A stretch of 64,000 nt of DNA from Ferruginibacter sp. (GTDB taxonomy: Bacteria > Bacteroidota > Bacteroidia > Chitinophagales > Chitinophagaceae), in assembly GCA_014379625.1 (NCBI GenBank), contig JACMLJ010000028.1, positions 1-64,000 on the forward strand. Direction: 5' to 3'. The position numbers were made by a program, and so were the translations under genes. This document shows, piece by piece, positions 24,964 through 34,805 of this stretch. The number at the start of each line of letters is the position of its first letter. The first letter of the stretch is position 1. The notes beneath the pieces were generated by a model. That model was not told where the DNA came from, made no database searches, and was given only the letters and a program-made list of their open reading frames with translations.

Positions 24964-27558
24964 ATGAGAATAGTTTTCCGGGTGTTGGCTTTGATAATGG
25001 CAATTTCTACAGGCACTTTACTTAATGCACAGAAAAAATCAGCTGGTAAAAACCTTGTATATGTTGATAAGCAGGGAGTATTACGATTTACTTCAGACAA
25101 TAAAGAAGCAGTTTTTTTTGGCGTAAATTATACAACCCCCTTTGCTCATGCTTACAGAGCCCATAAAGTACTTAATGCTGATATTGAAAAAGCAATTCAA
25201 CAAGATGTCTATCATATGTCTCGTCTTGGGCTTGATGCTTTTCGTGTACATGTGTGGGATACAGAAATATCTGATACATTAGGCAATCTTTTAGAAAATG
25301 ATCATTTACGATTATTTGATTTTTTATTAGCAGAATTAAAAAAGAGAAATATTAAAACTATCATAACACCTATCGCTTTTTGGGGTAATGGTTATCCCGA
25401 AAGAGATGAAGCGACTCCAGGTTTTTCAAGAAGATATGGAAAAGGACGGGCCACTGTAAATGACACGGCTATCCGGGCACAAGAAAGGTATATGGTGCAA
25501 TTTTTCAAACATAAGAATCCCTACACCAATCTCACTTATACAGAGGATACTGACGTGATCGCTTGTGAATTGAATAATGAACCCAATCATAACGGCCCAA
25601 AAGAAGGAGTTACCAACTATATAAACCGTATTGCAGCAGCAGTAAGAAGCACCGGCTTTACAAAACCTATTTATTATAATGTAAGTCAAACAACTTTTTA
25701 CGCAGAAGCATTTGGAAAAGCAAATATTGATGGCGTGAGTTTCCAATGGTATCCGACCGGACTTGTGGCTAACCAGGAAAATAAAGGGAACTTCTTACCT
25801 AATGTAGATAGTTATAATATCCGGCCTTATGATAGTATTTCCAGCTACAACAATAAATCATTAATAGTATATGAGTTTGATGCAGCAGATGTGCTGCAGT
25901 CGTCTATTTATCCTGCGGTGGCAAGAAGTTTCAAAGAGGCTGGATTTCAATGGGTCACACAATTTGCTTACGATCCAATGGCAATGGCTCATACTAATAC
26001 TGAGTATCAAACGCATTATTTAAACCTCGTTTACACACCTTCAAAAGCGATAAGCATATTAATTGCTTCCGAAGCATTTCATAAACTACCAAGAAAGAAA
26101 AATTACGGTACTTATCCTGCTGATAGTTTATTTGATGTTTTCCGTGTTAGTTACCGGAATAACCTGAGTGAAATGAATACAGAGCAGAAATTCCTTTATT
26201 CTAACACAACAGCAACAAAACCTGTTAATGCAGCAAAATTAAAAACCATCGCCGGTGTTGGTAGTTCCATTGTAGTTAATTACAGCGGGACAGGAACTTA
26301 TTTCTTAGATAAAGTAGAAGAAGGAGTATGGAGATTGGAAGTGATGCCCGATGCTGTTCATGTCCGTGATCCTTTTGAAAGAGCTTCTCCCAGCAAGGAA
26401 GTGACACGTGTGGTATGGCAAAACAATTCTATGCAAATAACATTGCCTGATCTCGGTTCTGGCTTCGGCATTAAAGGATTGAATAGCGGGAATAATTTTT
26501 CTGGTACAGCTTTATCAGAAAATTTTCAAATTCAACCGGGAACTTATTTACTGACAAGAACAGGAAAAAATATTTCAGTTGGTAAAAACAGCGTTGGTGT
26601 TATCGGCCTGAATGAATTTGTAGCGCCTCAGCCTGTGTTTACTAATATGTTTTTACGGCACGAACCTTTTGCAGAAGTATCGGCTGGTAAATCTTTTACT
26701 ATCTCTGCAAAAGTAGTTGGGATAGATACCGGTAGGGTAACATTACAAATAAGCCGCTTTGGTGGCAGAGGTCAGGGGGGCGGTCCAAGAACTATTCTCA
26801 TGACAAAGAAAGCAGGTTCAGAATATACTGCAGAAGTTCCGGCTGATCTTCTTACGACGGGTATGTTGAATTACAGGATACTTCTTCAAAAAGGAAATGA
26901 GTTTGCCGTTTTTCCCGGCAATTTTACAACCCATCCGTTTGCATGGGATACTTATACAAATGAAACATGGAAAACTTTTGTAGTTGCGGAAAATGGAAGA
27001 TTAGAAATATTTAATCCAACCGCAGACAGAGCTTTTATTTATCCCGGCTTCAGAAGGGGTTTTCAATCATCTTATATTACAGGTGAAAAACCAGGTCAGT
27101 TACTATTAAAAATAAATACAACCGAGCTCTCAGGAGATCATACAATAGGATTTCAATGGTTCTTTGCAGATAAATTAAAAGGAAGGACAAGCGAAGCAAG
27201 TTCATTTGATAAATTAATTGTAAGAGCAAGAACCACAGAGAATAGGCCTGTACAGGCAAAAGTTATTTTGACAAATGCTGATGCAACTTCTGTATCAACA
27301 TTTATAACGCTTACCAATAGTTTCCAGGATATAGAGGTGCCGTTGAATAACCTTTTTGCAGATTCTGCATTATTATTGCCAAGACCTTACCCACCGTATC
27401 TTCCTTTAAAGTTTAAAGGAAACGGCTCTGTTGCAGGATTTAAATTGTCCGATGCAGAAAAGATAGAAATAACAATTGGATCAGAATTACTTCCGATAGA
27501 ATTCACTAAGCCATATAGTATGGAAGTGGAAACAATATGGATTCAAAAGAAAAAATAA
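24964..27558 (+). CDS. Secreted clan GH-A glycosidase (GH5/GH147-like, probable beta-galactosidase)
   Basis: The 864-residue protein has a signal peptide (about 1-22). A TIM-barrel domain (about 40-380) has clan GH-A features: FFGVNYTTPFAHAYRAH, LGLDAFRVHVWD, the acid/base Glu206 in CELNNEPNHNG, and a nucleophile Glu304 in IVYEFDAAD. It is followed by beta-rich regions to the C-terminus, including one with QISRFGGRGQGGGPR and a carbohydrate-binding-like end. The whole resembles cellulase-fold enzymes of galactan PULs; GH147 beta-galactosidases, known from Bacteroides galactan loci, are a candidate family, but GH5 or GH2-like cannot be excluded by eye. In context it would trim galacto-oligosaccharides. 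It is 30 nt upstream of the GH2-GH53 gene. Confidence 0.72.
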   Translation: MRIVFRVLALIMAISTGTLLNAQKKSAGKNLVYVDKQGVLRFTSDNKEAVFFGVNYTTPFAHAYRAHKVLNADIEKAIQQDVYHMSRLGLDAFRVHVWDTEISDTLGNLLENDHLRLFDFLLAELKKRNIKTIITPIAFWGNGYPERDEATPGFSRRYGKGRATVNDTAIRAQERYMVQFFKHKNPYTNLTYTEDTDVIACELNNEPNHNGPKEGVTNYINRIAAAVRSTGFTKPIYYNVSQTTFYAEAFGKANIDGVSFQWYPTGLVANQENKGNFLPNVDSYNIRPYDSISSYNNKSLIVYEFDAADVLQSSIYPAVARSFKEAGFQWVTQFAYDPMAMAHTNTEYQTHYLNLVYTPSKAISILIASEAFHKLPRKKNYGTYPADSLFDVFRVSYRNNLSEMNTEQKFLYSNTTATKPVNAAKLKTIAGVGSSIVVNYSGTGTYFLDKVEEGVWRLEVMPDAVHVRDPFERASPSKEVTRVVWQNNSMQITLPDLGSGFGIKGLNSGNNFSGTALSENFQIQPGTYLLTRTGKNISVGKNSVGVIGLNEFVAPQPVFTNMFLRHEPFAEVSAGKSFTISAKVVGIDTGRVTLQISRFGGRGQGGGPRTILMTKKAGSEYTAEVPADLLTTGMLNYRILLQKGNEFAVFPGNFTTHPFAWDTYTNETWKTFVVAENGRLEIFNPTADRAFIYPGFRRGFQSSYITGEKPGQLLLKINTTELSGDHTIGFQWFFADKLKGRTSEASSFDKLIVRARTTENRPVQAKVILTNADATSVSTFITLTNSFQDIEVPLNNLFADSALLLPRPYPPYLPLKFKGNGSVAGFKLSDAEKIEITIGSELLPIEFTKPYSMEVETIWIQKKK

Positions 27559-27588
27559 TTCCCGATAGCTGGTTTAAATAAATTTAAC

Positions 27589-30500
27589 ATGCAAGCATAC
27601 CGTTCTTACTTTTTTATCATTATCGCCTTATTTAATTTCTCCTTTTGCTACGGCCAAATATCTTTTCGGGAAAAAATAAATTTAGATAACGACTGGAAAT
27701 TTCATTTTGGCCATGCCGCCAATCCTGAAAAAGATTTTAACAATAGTATTAAAACCATTTTTTCTAAATCGGGCGGCGCTGGCGGTACAGCAATTGATGC
27801 TAAATTTAAAGATAGTGCCTGGCGCACTTTAAGTTTACCGCACGATTGGGCGGTTGAATTGCCTTTTGCATACGTTGATAATTTTGATGTGGAGAGTCAT
27901 GGCTATAAACCAGTTGGTGGTTTATTTCCTGAAACAAGTATAGGCTGGTACCGCAAACATTTTACCGTAGCAAAATCAGATTCTGGCCAGCGTTTTCAAA
28001 TTCAATTTGATGGCATTTTTCGTGATGCTAATGTTTGGATCAACGGATTCTATCTCGGTAATAATAAAAGCGGATATGTGGGCGTGAACTATGATGTAAC
28101 CGATTTTTTAGACTACGACAGGGGAAATGTTATCGTGGTAAGAGTGGATGCCACACAATATGAAGGCTGGTTTTATGAAGGCGCAGGAATTTACCGGCAT
28201 GTATGGCTGAACAAATATGCTAACACACATATTGCAACAGACGGTGTGTTTGCTTATAGCAAAGTGGAGAATAAAAAAGCAACTGTTACAGTAGAAACTA
28301 CCGTTAATAACGAAGACTTTGCAGCAGTAAATAATTCCATCAATGTTTATCTTACTGATAGGGCAGGAAAAATTGTAGGCACAGCAAAAGAGCAAAAAAT
28401 TGCATTGAATGTTAATGAAGAAAAAACTGCCACACAAACCATCGCAATCAATAATCCAAAACTATGGTCCCTTGAAGATCCTTACCTCTATCGTGTTATA
28501 GTGGAATTAAAAGCGAACGGAAAAATTATTGATGCAAAAAAATTACGGATAGGAATAAGAACAGTGGAGATAAAAACCAACGGTGTTTTTTTAAATGGCA
28601 AACATGTAAAAATTTACGGCACCAACAATCACCAGGATCATGCAGGGTTGGGTAGTGCATTGCCGGATTATATACAATACTATAGAATTGGTTTAATAAA
28701 AAACATGGGTGTTAATGCCTACCGTACCAGCCACAATGCACCTACACCAGAATTACTGGACGCATGCGACAGTCTTGGTATGTTAGTGATGGATGAACAA
28801 CGTTTGCTCAACAGCGGTGCAGAATACATGAATCAGTTTGAACGCCTGGTAAAAAGAGACCGCAGCCGTGCCAGCGTTTTTATGTGGAGCATTGGTAACG
28901 AAGAAGGATGGATACACACCACCAGCACCGGCAGAAGAATTGCACAAACATTTATTGCCAAACAAAAACAGCTAGACCCAACACGTACCTGTACTTATGC
29001 AGCAGATGTGGCCAATGTTTTTAAAGGGGTTAATGAAGTGATACCGGTAAGAAGTTTTAATTACCGCCAGTATGCGGTAGCAGATTATCACGGGGATCAT
29101 CCCAATCAACCTTTGTTAGGTACAGAAATGGGCAGTACCGTCACTACAAGAGGTGTGCAGGAAAAAGATAGCATTCATGCGTATTTACCCGACCAGGATA
29201 TTACTGCACCATGGTGGGCCAGTAAAGCTGAAGATTGGTGGAAGCTTGCAGGGCCAAATGATTTTTGGCTCGGCGGTTTTGTGTGGACCGGATTCGATTA
29301 CCGTGGCGAACCAACGCCTTACAAATGGCCCAATATCAATTCGCATTTTGGTATTATGGATATGTGCGGCTTTCCTAAAAATATTTATTACTACTATCAA
29401 AGCTGGTGGACGGATAAAGATGTACTGCACATTTCGCCACACTGGAATTTGCCTGGTAAAAGAGCTGGCTGGCAGGAAAATGAAGGTAAGCCTGTGGATG
29501 TATGGGTAAACAGCAATGCAGATAATGTAGAACTGTTTTTAAATGGAAAAAGTTTAGGCAAAAAAGATATGCCCCGCAATAGCCATTTGCAATGGACGGT
29601 GAATTATGAACCCGGAAAATTAGAAGCCATCGCTTATAAAAAAGGAAAGAAGTTAACTGCAAAAGTGGAGACCACCGGACAACCAACTGAAGTAGTGGTT
29701 ACACCTTATAAAACAACCATACTGGCTGATGGAAAAGACGCCACAGTGATTAATATAACCGTGGTTGACAGGGAAGGCCGTGAAGTACCCGACGCAGATA
29801 ATTTGATAAAATTTTCTATTGAAGGCGAAGGGAAAATTATTGGCGTGGGTAATGGCGACCCCAGCAGCCACGAAGCAGATAAATGTACAGATGGTTTATG
29901 GCAGCGGCATTTATTTAATGGCAAATGCCAGGTAATTATACAAGGAACTGCAAAAGCTGGTGTGATAAAATTTGATGCTACTGCAACAGGATTATGGAAA
30001 GGGGGTACTGATATTATTTCTGTATTACCAGAAGCCAACGCTTTAATCACAACAGATAAGACTTATGAATTAAAAGGCGAAGCAGCAAAGCCAAGACTTA
30101 CCGATAAAATGTTAGGTGCTGACATTTCTTTTTTACCAGAGCTGGAAGCCAAAGGAATGAAATTTTCGGATAAAGGCGTACAGAAAGATGCCATACAAAT
30201 TTTAAAAGACCATGGTTTTAATTATGTGCGCCTGCGTATTTTTAACGAGCCTGCAAATGATAGTGGCTACTCCCCAAAAAAAGGGTTTTGCAATTTGGAG
30301 TATACTAAACAAATGGCTAAACGTGTAAAAGCTGCCGGTATGAAATTGCTACTGGATTTTCATTACAGCGATTACTGGGCCGACCCCGGTAAGCAATACA
30401 AACCTGCAGCATGGAAAGGCTTAAACTTTACTGAACTAAAGAAAGCACTGTACGATTACACCCAAAAAGTACTGCAGGAATTAAAAGCCCAGGGCACTAC

Positions 30501-31014
30501 GCCTGATATGGTACAAATAGGCAATGAAATTAATCATGGTATAGTGTGGCCAGATGGTAATGTAAATAATCCTGATGGTTTGGCGCAATTGCTTAATGCA
30601 GGGACGGCCGCAGTAAAATCTGTTGACCCGAATGTAATAATGATGCTGCATGTGGCATTGGGCGGACAAAATCACGAGTCGGTAAATTTTATTGATAACA
30701 TGGTAGCACGTGGTGTTGCTTTTGATTTAATTGGAGAATCTTATTATCCCAAATGGCATGGCACACTGGATGACCTGCGTGATAATTTAAATGACTTGAT
30801 CCGCCGGTATAATAAAGACGTGATAGTGGTAGAATACTCCGCCTTAAAAAATGAAGTAAATAAAATTGTGTTTGATATACCCAATGGAAGAGGCAAAGGC
30901 ACCTGCATTTGGGAACCCCTGAGTACCTGGGAAAAAGTATTTGATAACAATGGTAAAAGCAATGCGCTGCTTTTGGTGTATGATGAGATCAGTAAGGAGT
31001 TTATGCAAAAGTAA
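27589..31014 (+). CDS. GH2 beta-galactosidase fused to GH53 endo-galactanase
   Basis: The 1141-residue protein has a signal peptide (about 1-22) and the GH2 order: sugar-binding jelly roll (FDGIFRDANVWINGFYLGNN), Ig domain, and TIM barrel with KIYGTNNHQDHAG. GH2 acid/base is Glu438 in WSIGNEEGW; the nucleophile is likely Glu513 in GTEMGS. C-terminal Ig-like GH2 domains (EVVVTPYKTTILADGKDATV) run to about residue 800. From about 838 a full GH53 domain follows (GADISFLPELEAKG, YVRLRIFNEP, LDFHYSDYWADPGKQ), with Glu980 in IGNEINHG and Glu1082 in VVEYSA. One chain thus joins an exo-galactosidase to an endo-galactanase. The two enzymes probably act in the periplasm on imported galacto-oligosaccharides. 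The reading frame is unbroken across the junction. Confidence 0.93.
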   Translation: MQAYRSYFFIIIALFNFSFCYGQISFREKINLDNDWKFHFGHAANPEKDFNNSIKTIFSKSGGAGGTAIDAKFKDSAWRTLSLPHDWAVELPFAYVDNFDVESHGYKPVGGLFPETSIGWYRKHFTVAKSDSGQRFQIQFDGIFRDANVWINGFYLGNNKSGYVGVNYDVTDFLDYDRGNVIVVRVDATQYEGWFYEGAGIYRHVWLNKYANTHIATDGVFAYSKVENKKATVTVETTVNNEDFAAVNNSINVYLTDRAGKIVGTAKEQKIALNVNEEKTATQTIAINNPKLWSLEDPYLYRVIVELKANGKIIDAKKLRIGIRTVEIKTNGVFLNGKHVKIYGTNNHQDHAGLGSALPDYIQYYRIGLIKNMGVNAYRTSHNAPTPELLDACDSLGMLVMDEQRLLNSGAEYMNQFERLVKRDRSRASVFMWSIGNEEGWIHTTSTGRRIAQTFIAKQKQLDPTRTCTYAADVANVFKGVNEVIPVRSFNYRQYAVADYHGDHPNQPLLGTEMGSTVTTRGVQEKDSIHAYLPDQDITAPWWASKAEDWWKLAGPNDFWLGGFVWTGFDYRGEPTPYKWPNINSHFGIMDMCGFPKNIYYYYQSWWTDKDVLHISPHWNLPGKRAGWQENEGKPVDVWVNSNADNVELFLNGKSLGKKDMPRNSHLQWTVNYEPGKLEAIAYKKGKKLTAKVETTGQPTEVVVTPYKTTILADGKDATVINITVVDREGREVPDADNLIKFSIEGEGKIIGVGNGDPSSHEADKCTDGLWQRHLFNGKCQVIIQGTAKAGVIKFDATATGLWKGGTDIISVLPEANALITTDKTYELKGEAAKPRLTDKMLGADISFLPELEAKGMKFSDKGVQKDAIQILKDHGFNYVRLRIFNEPANDSGYSPKKGFCNLEYTKQMAKRVKAAGMKLLLDFHYSDYWADPGKQYKPAAWKGLNFTELKKALYDYTQKVLQELKAQGTTPDMVQIGNEINHGIVWPDGNVNNPDGLAQLLNAGTAAVKSVDPNVIMMLHVALGGQNHESVNFIDNMVARGVAFDLIGESYYPKWHGTLDDLRDNLNDLIRRYNKDVIVVEYSALKNEVNKIVFDIPNGRGKGTCIWEPLSTWEKVFDNNGKSNALLLVYDEISKEFMQK

Positions 31015-31550
31015 TTTGTAAGAGAGAAAAGTCACGAAGGCAACAGAACACAAAATTTGGAAGTCCTTTATAAAGTATATTAAAGTTAGTTTTAGCAATT
31101 TGCAATAATTCGTTTTATTCTAAAACATGAATGAAATTTTGGATTGAAAATTGTAAAAATTGTCGCAAATACAAATTATCCAGCTTGACTTAGGAAGCTT
31201 TAATTTAAAACAGGCATCTCTAATAAAAAAAGGCTAAAGTATGGTGCCAGTCACCATCAGGCACGTTACCGGGTTAATCCTGCCCGGTTACATAGCATTG
31301 TGGCAGATTTGTTCGATAATGCAAGGTATAAGATGATGATCAGGTGGATATAAAAAGGCTGCTTGATAAGGGAGTAATTAACCTGCTACAATCGGACTAT
31401 TTATACGAAACAGCTGAAACTGGAAAAAGCGGGATATAATTAGTTAGATGTATCCCGAAAAATTAACATTTGATGGGTTTATACTTCGAACTAACCCGGA
31501 TCAATGAGGTCATTCGAATAATATGCAGTTTGGGTAAGGGTTATAGCGAA
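31015..31550. other. Intergenic region after the galactan locus
   Basis: About 536 nt without a supported gene. A forward stretch near 31230-31340 translates in part as a basic, helix-like sequence (YGASHHQARYRVNPARLHS) but is broken by stops and could not be assigned; it may be a decayed gene. Confidence 0.4.
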
Positions 31551-31591
31551 AATAAAAACAGGACAAATAGTGGTAAAACCAATTTGTCCTG
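31551..31591 (-). terminator. Intrinsic terminator of tRNA-Gln
   Basis: CAGGACAAAT (31559-31568) and ATTTGTCCTG (31582-31591) are perfect 10-nt inverted repeats. Read on the minus strand, the hairpin is followed by TTTTTATT. It starts 5 nt after the tRNA 3' end. Confidence 0.82.
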
Positions 31592-31596
31592 TAATG

Positions 31597-31667
31597 TTGG
31601 GTTACTAGGATTCGAACCTAGACGGACAGAATCAAAATCTGTAGTGCTACCATTACACTATAACCCA
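31597..31667 (-). tRNA. tRNA-Gln (anticodon TTG)
   Basis: The 71-nt minus-strand gene folds as a full cloverleaf. The acceptor stem is TGGGTTA/TAACCCA with discriminator A, and the D arm reads AGTGTAATGGTAGCACT. The anticodon stem ACAGA/TCTGT has loop TTTTGAT, giving anticodon TTG (reads CAA/CAG). The T arm is CTAGG/CCTAG with TTCGAAT. The U1-A72 first pair is typical of tRNA-Gln. CCA is not encoded. It has its own promoter (31698-31728) and terminator. Confidence 0.95.
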
Positions 31668-31697
31668 ATCGGATGAACAAAATTTCTTTTGAGAGTG

Positions 31698-31728
31698 CAA
31701 ATTTAGGGGTTGCACTCAGAATAGCCAA
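31698..31728 (-). promoter_or_regulatory. Promoter of tRNA-Gln
   Basis: On the minus strand TTTTGG (TTG at 31728-31726), a 20-nt spacer and TAAATTTG (31705-31698) match the Bacteroidota consensus; the tRNA begins 30 nt further on. An 8-bp inverted repeat GAGTGCAA/TTGCACTC (31693-31700 and 31710-31717) surrounds the -7 element. Confidence 0.7.
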
Positions 31729-31871
31729 AATCATTTTAAAAATAGTTTTAACCCGTATCTATCAATGTAATAAGAAATAAAACAGGCATAAAACATGCAA
31801 CGGTCAAACCTTTTATCGAATTTTAATAGAATTCCTTTTATACCTTATTTACTGTATATACTGCTTTTCCT

Positions 31872-34493
31872 TCATGCCTTATCCTCCTCCTCCTTCAACC
31901 CCTTGATCATATCCAAAGCTTCGGCTACCACATCACACATGATGGTTATCAATGAACCCGGCTTGGCGGTATTGTAAGCATGCATGATGGCTTCCTTTTC
32001 ATTATAAATAATGGTAATAGGAATATCTTTTGTTTTGGTGGCATCAATCCCTTCAATTAACAGTTGCACAATAGCTTCCGCGGTCCTTCCCCTCAAATTT
32101 TTATCCTGCCGTATAATGATCTCATCAAAATATTGAGCTGAAAGTTTTCCGAGGTCCCGGATATCTTCATCACGCCGGTCGCCCGTACCACTGATAATAC
32201 CGACTTTAGGAGCGCCATCCATTTTACTTACAAAATCGCCCAGCAATTGCAACCCTGCCTGGTTATGGGCAAAGTCTACAAGGAATTTAAAGTGTTTAAA
32301 TATAAACAGGTTCAACCTGCCGGGGGTAAGTGTGGGCGAAGGTACAAATGTTTGCAGGGCCACTTTGATATCACTCACCCTGATATTCCTGTACAGGTAG
32401 GTAGCGAGGATAGCGGGTAAAGTATTCATGATATTATGCGTGGCCCGTCCGCCGTAAGTAATGGGTATCTCCGCCACTTTCATCACCCTCATTTTCCAGG
32501 TACCTTTCATAATGCTTACATAGCCGTTTTCGTATACCGTTGCAAGTCCACCGTTTTTGCAGTGCTTTTTTATCCGTGGACTATTTTCATCCATGCTAAA
32601 TAGGCCTATATTACATTTGAGGTCATCCTTTATCCTGTACACCAGGTCGTCATCGGCATTTAAAATGGCATAGCCGTGTGTGAACACGGTTTCCGCTACC
32701 ACCGCCTTTACTTTAGCCATTTGTTCAAGACTGTCAATTCCACCCAATCCAATATGATCGGTACTTACATTGGTAATGATGGCGATATCACAGTTTTGAA
32801 ATGCCAGCCCGCTTTTGAGTATACCGCCGCGGGCACACTCCAGTACCGCGAAGTCTACGGTTGGGTCTCTTAAAACAAATGTAGAACTTACGGGCCCGGT
32901 GCAGTCTCCCTTCATCAACATTTGGTTTTGAATGTATACGCCATCACTGGTAGTATAACCTACTTTATAACCTGCGCTCCTGGCAATATGTGCGATAATC
33001 CGGGTAGTGGTGGTTTTGCCATTGGTGCCGGTGACAGCAATGATCGGGATACGTCCCGCGCTTCCTTTTGGAAAAAGCATTTCAATAACGGGTTCGGCCA
33101 CATTGCGGGGCAAACCCACCGCAGGGTCTATATGCATGCGGAAACCCGGTGCGGCATTCACTTCAAGCACCGCACCACCATTTTCGCTGATGGGTAACCG
33201 TAAGTCGGGGGCCATAATATCGATGCCACAAATATCGAGGCCTATAATTTGCGCAATGCGTTCGCACATAAAAATATTGGCAGGGTGCACTTCATCTGTT
33301 ACATCGGTAGAAGTACCGCCAGTGGAGAGATTGGCTGTAGGTTTAAGCAATACCAGTTCGCCCATTGGAGGTACGGTTTCTAAATTGTAGCCTTTTTCTT
33401 CCAGCATCTGGTTGCTAAAATCATCTAATTTAATAGACGTTAAAACTTTTTCATGCCCAAACCCACGGCGGGGGTCTTTATTTGTTTCATCTACCAGCCA
33501 TTGGATGGTATGGGTACCATCACCTGTAACGGAAGCGGGTGTACGCAATGCAGCGCAAATGAATTTATTGTCAATCACCAGCACCCTGAAATCAAAACCG
33601 GTAATAAAGCGTTCACAAATTGTATTGCGCCCGTAAACCTGTGCTGCGGCCAGCGCCTTTACTGCCATGTCCCAGTTATTAATATCCGTGGTTGCGCCTT
33701 TTCCATGGTTGCCATCCACTGGTTTTAATACCATCGGGTAACCCACACTGTCGATTGCATCCCTTAAACCTTCTTCCGTTCTTATGATCACGCCCCTGGG
33801 TACCGGAATTTCGGATGCGCCCAGTAAGTTCTTGGTTTCTTCTTTGTCACAGGCGATGTCTACCGCTATATTGGAAGTAGTGGAGGCGATGGTGGCACGA
33901 ATTCTTTTTTGATGTATGCCATAGCCAAGCTGCACAAGGCTGTGTTTGTTGAGGCGAATAAATGGGATATCCCTTTTGGCAGCCTCATCTACAATACAGC
34001 CGGTGCTTGGCCCCAGGCGGGTTTCTTCCCTGATCTCCCTCAACCGCATAATATCTTCTTCAAGGTTGTAATCCACACCATCGGCAATTGCCTGGGTAAC
34101 CCTGGTTGCCGCTTTGGCTGCATATACACCGGCATCTTCTTCCATATAACTGAATACCACAAAATATTCCCCTTCCTTTCCCGTTCCCCTGGTACGTCCG
34201 AACCCCGTGTCCATGCCCGCAAGTGTTTGTAACTCCAGGGCAATATGTTCAATTACATGGCCAAGCCAGGTGCCTTCTGTTACCCGTTCAAAAAAACCAC
34301 CGGGCTCCCCTACACTGCAGCGATGCTCGTACATGCCGGGAAACATTTTTTCCAGGCGTTCCTTAAAACCTGGTAAAAGATTAGTGGGTTTTTGTTCCAT
34401 ATCCTCCAGGTCAAGCTTCATTTGTATCAACCGGGGACGGCGTACACTCCAATAATTGGGACCTTTCATCACTTTTATTTCTACGATCTTCAT
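31872..34493 (-). CDS. cphA: Cyanophycin synthetase
   Basis: The 873-residue protein has the cyanophycin synthetase three-part layout. The N-domain (about 1-160) contains GTWLGHVIEHIALELQTLAG and a FGRTRG segment. An ATP-grasp domain (about 215-475) carries MVLKPVDGNHGKGATTDI and NAAPGFRMH. A Mur-ligase-like domain starts at VTGTNGKTTTTRII (P-loop) and includes STDHIG and ends in ISGTGDRRDED. CphA adds Asp and Arg alternately, at the cost of ATP, to make multi-L-arginyl-poly-L-aspartate, a nitrogen and carbon reserve. The length is that of standard CphA, and all domains look intact. It is divergent from the cyanophycinase gene, with 312 nt between them. Confidence 0.96.
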   Translation of the reverse strand: MKIVEIKVMKGPNYWSVRRPRLIQMKLDLEDMEQKPTNLLPGFKERLEKMFPGMYEHRCSVGEPGGFFERVTEGTWLGHVIEHIALELQTLAGMDTGFGRTRGTGKEGEYFVVFSYMEEDAGVYAAKAATRVTQAIADGVDYNLEEDIMRLREIREETRLGPSTGCIVDEAAKRDIPFIRLNKHSLVQLGYGIHQKRIRATIASTTSNIAVDIACDKEETKNLLGASEIPVPRGVIIRTEEGLRDAIDSVGYPMVLKPVDGNHGKGATTDINNWDMAVKALAAAQVYGRNTICERFITGFDFRVLVIDNKFICAALRTPASVTGDGTHTIQWLVDETNKDPRRGFGHEKVLTSIKLDDFSNQMLEEKGYNLETVPPMGELVLLKPTANLSTGGTSTDVTDEVHPANIFMCERIAQIIGLDICGIDIMAPDLRLPISENGGAVLEVNAAPGFRMHIDPAVGLPRNVAEPVIEMLFPKGSAGRIPIIAVTGTNGKTTTTRIIAHIARSAGYKVGYTTSDGVYIQNQMLMKGDCTGPVSSTFVLRDPTVDFAVLECARGGILKSGLAFQNCDIAIITNVSTDHIGLGGIDSLEQMAKVKAVVAETVFTHGYAILNADDDLVYRIKDDLKCNIGLFSMDENSPRIKKHCKNGGLATVYENGYVSIMKGTWKMRVMKVAEIPITYGGRATHNIMNTLPAILATYLYRNIRVSDIKVALQTFVPSPTLTPGRLNLFIFKHFKFLVDFAHNQAGLQLLGDFVSKMDGAPKVGIISGTGDRRDEDIRDLGKLSAQYFDEIIIRQDKNLRGRTAEAIVQLLIEGIDATKTKDIPITIIYNEKEAIMHAYNTAKPGSLITIMCDVVAEALDMIKGLKEEEDKA

Positions 34494-34805
34494 GAGCTGT
34501 TTTTTGTTTTTGGTTGATGGTTGAAAGTTGATGGCTTAGCTTTTATTGATTAATATTCAGGATTTGTATCCTGTTTTATAATGCCCTGATTTCTGTTTGA
34601 ATTTTAAAGCGCTCAATGCTTCAAAACCCACCCGACAAGCAGGGGCTTGAAGATAATTAAAAAAAAGTAGCTGAAAAAATTCATGTGTAATCGGGGAGCC
34701 GACATTCAATTGCTTACTTTTGCAACACCCATTGTATTTTGCAGTAAAGCGTGGGAAATAATTAGTTCACTATTGCCGTTTTACTGTTTACCAAAATAAA
34801 CATGC
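34494..34805. promoter_or_regulatory. Divergent cphA/cphB intergenic region
   Basis: These 312 nt should drive both cyanophycin genes. TACTTTTG at 34715-34722 matches the TAnnTTTG element on the plus strand, 83 nt before the cphB ATG; no TTG at the right distance was found. No binding-site palindrome could be read. Confidence 0.4.

Noticed and set aside
31230..31450. Possible small gene after the galactan locus
   Set aside because: Stops interrupt all frames and no family could be recognised; it was left as possible decayed sequence.
32922..33636. Long plus-strand frames over cyanophycin synthetase
   Set aside because: They are antisense shadows of a conserved enzyme with intact motifs on the minus strand.
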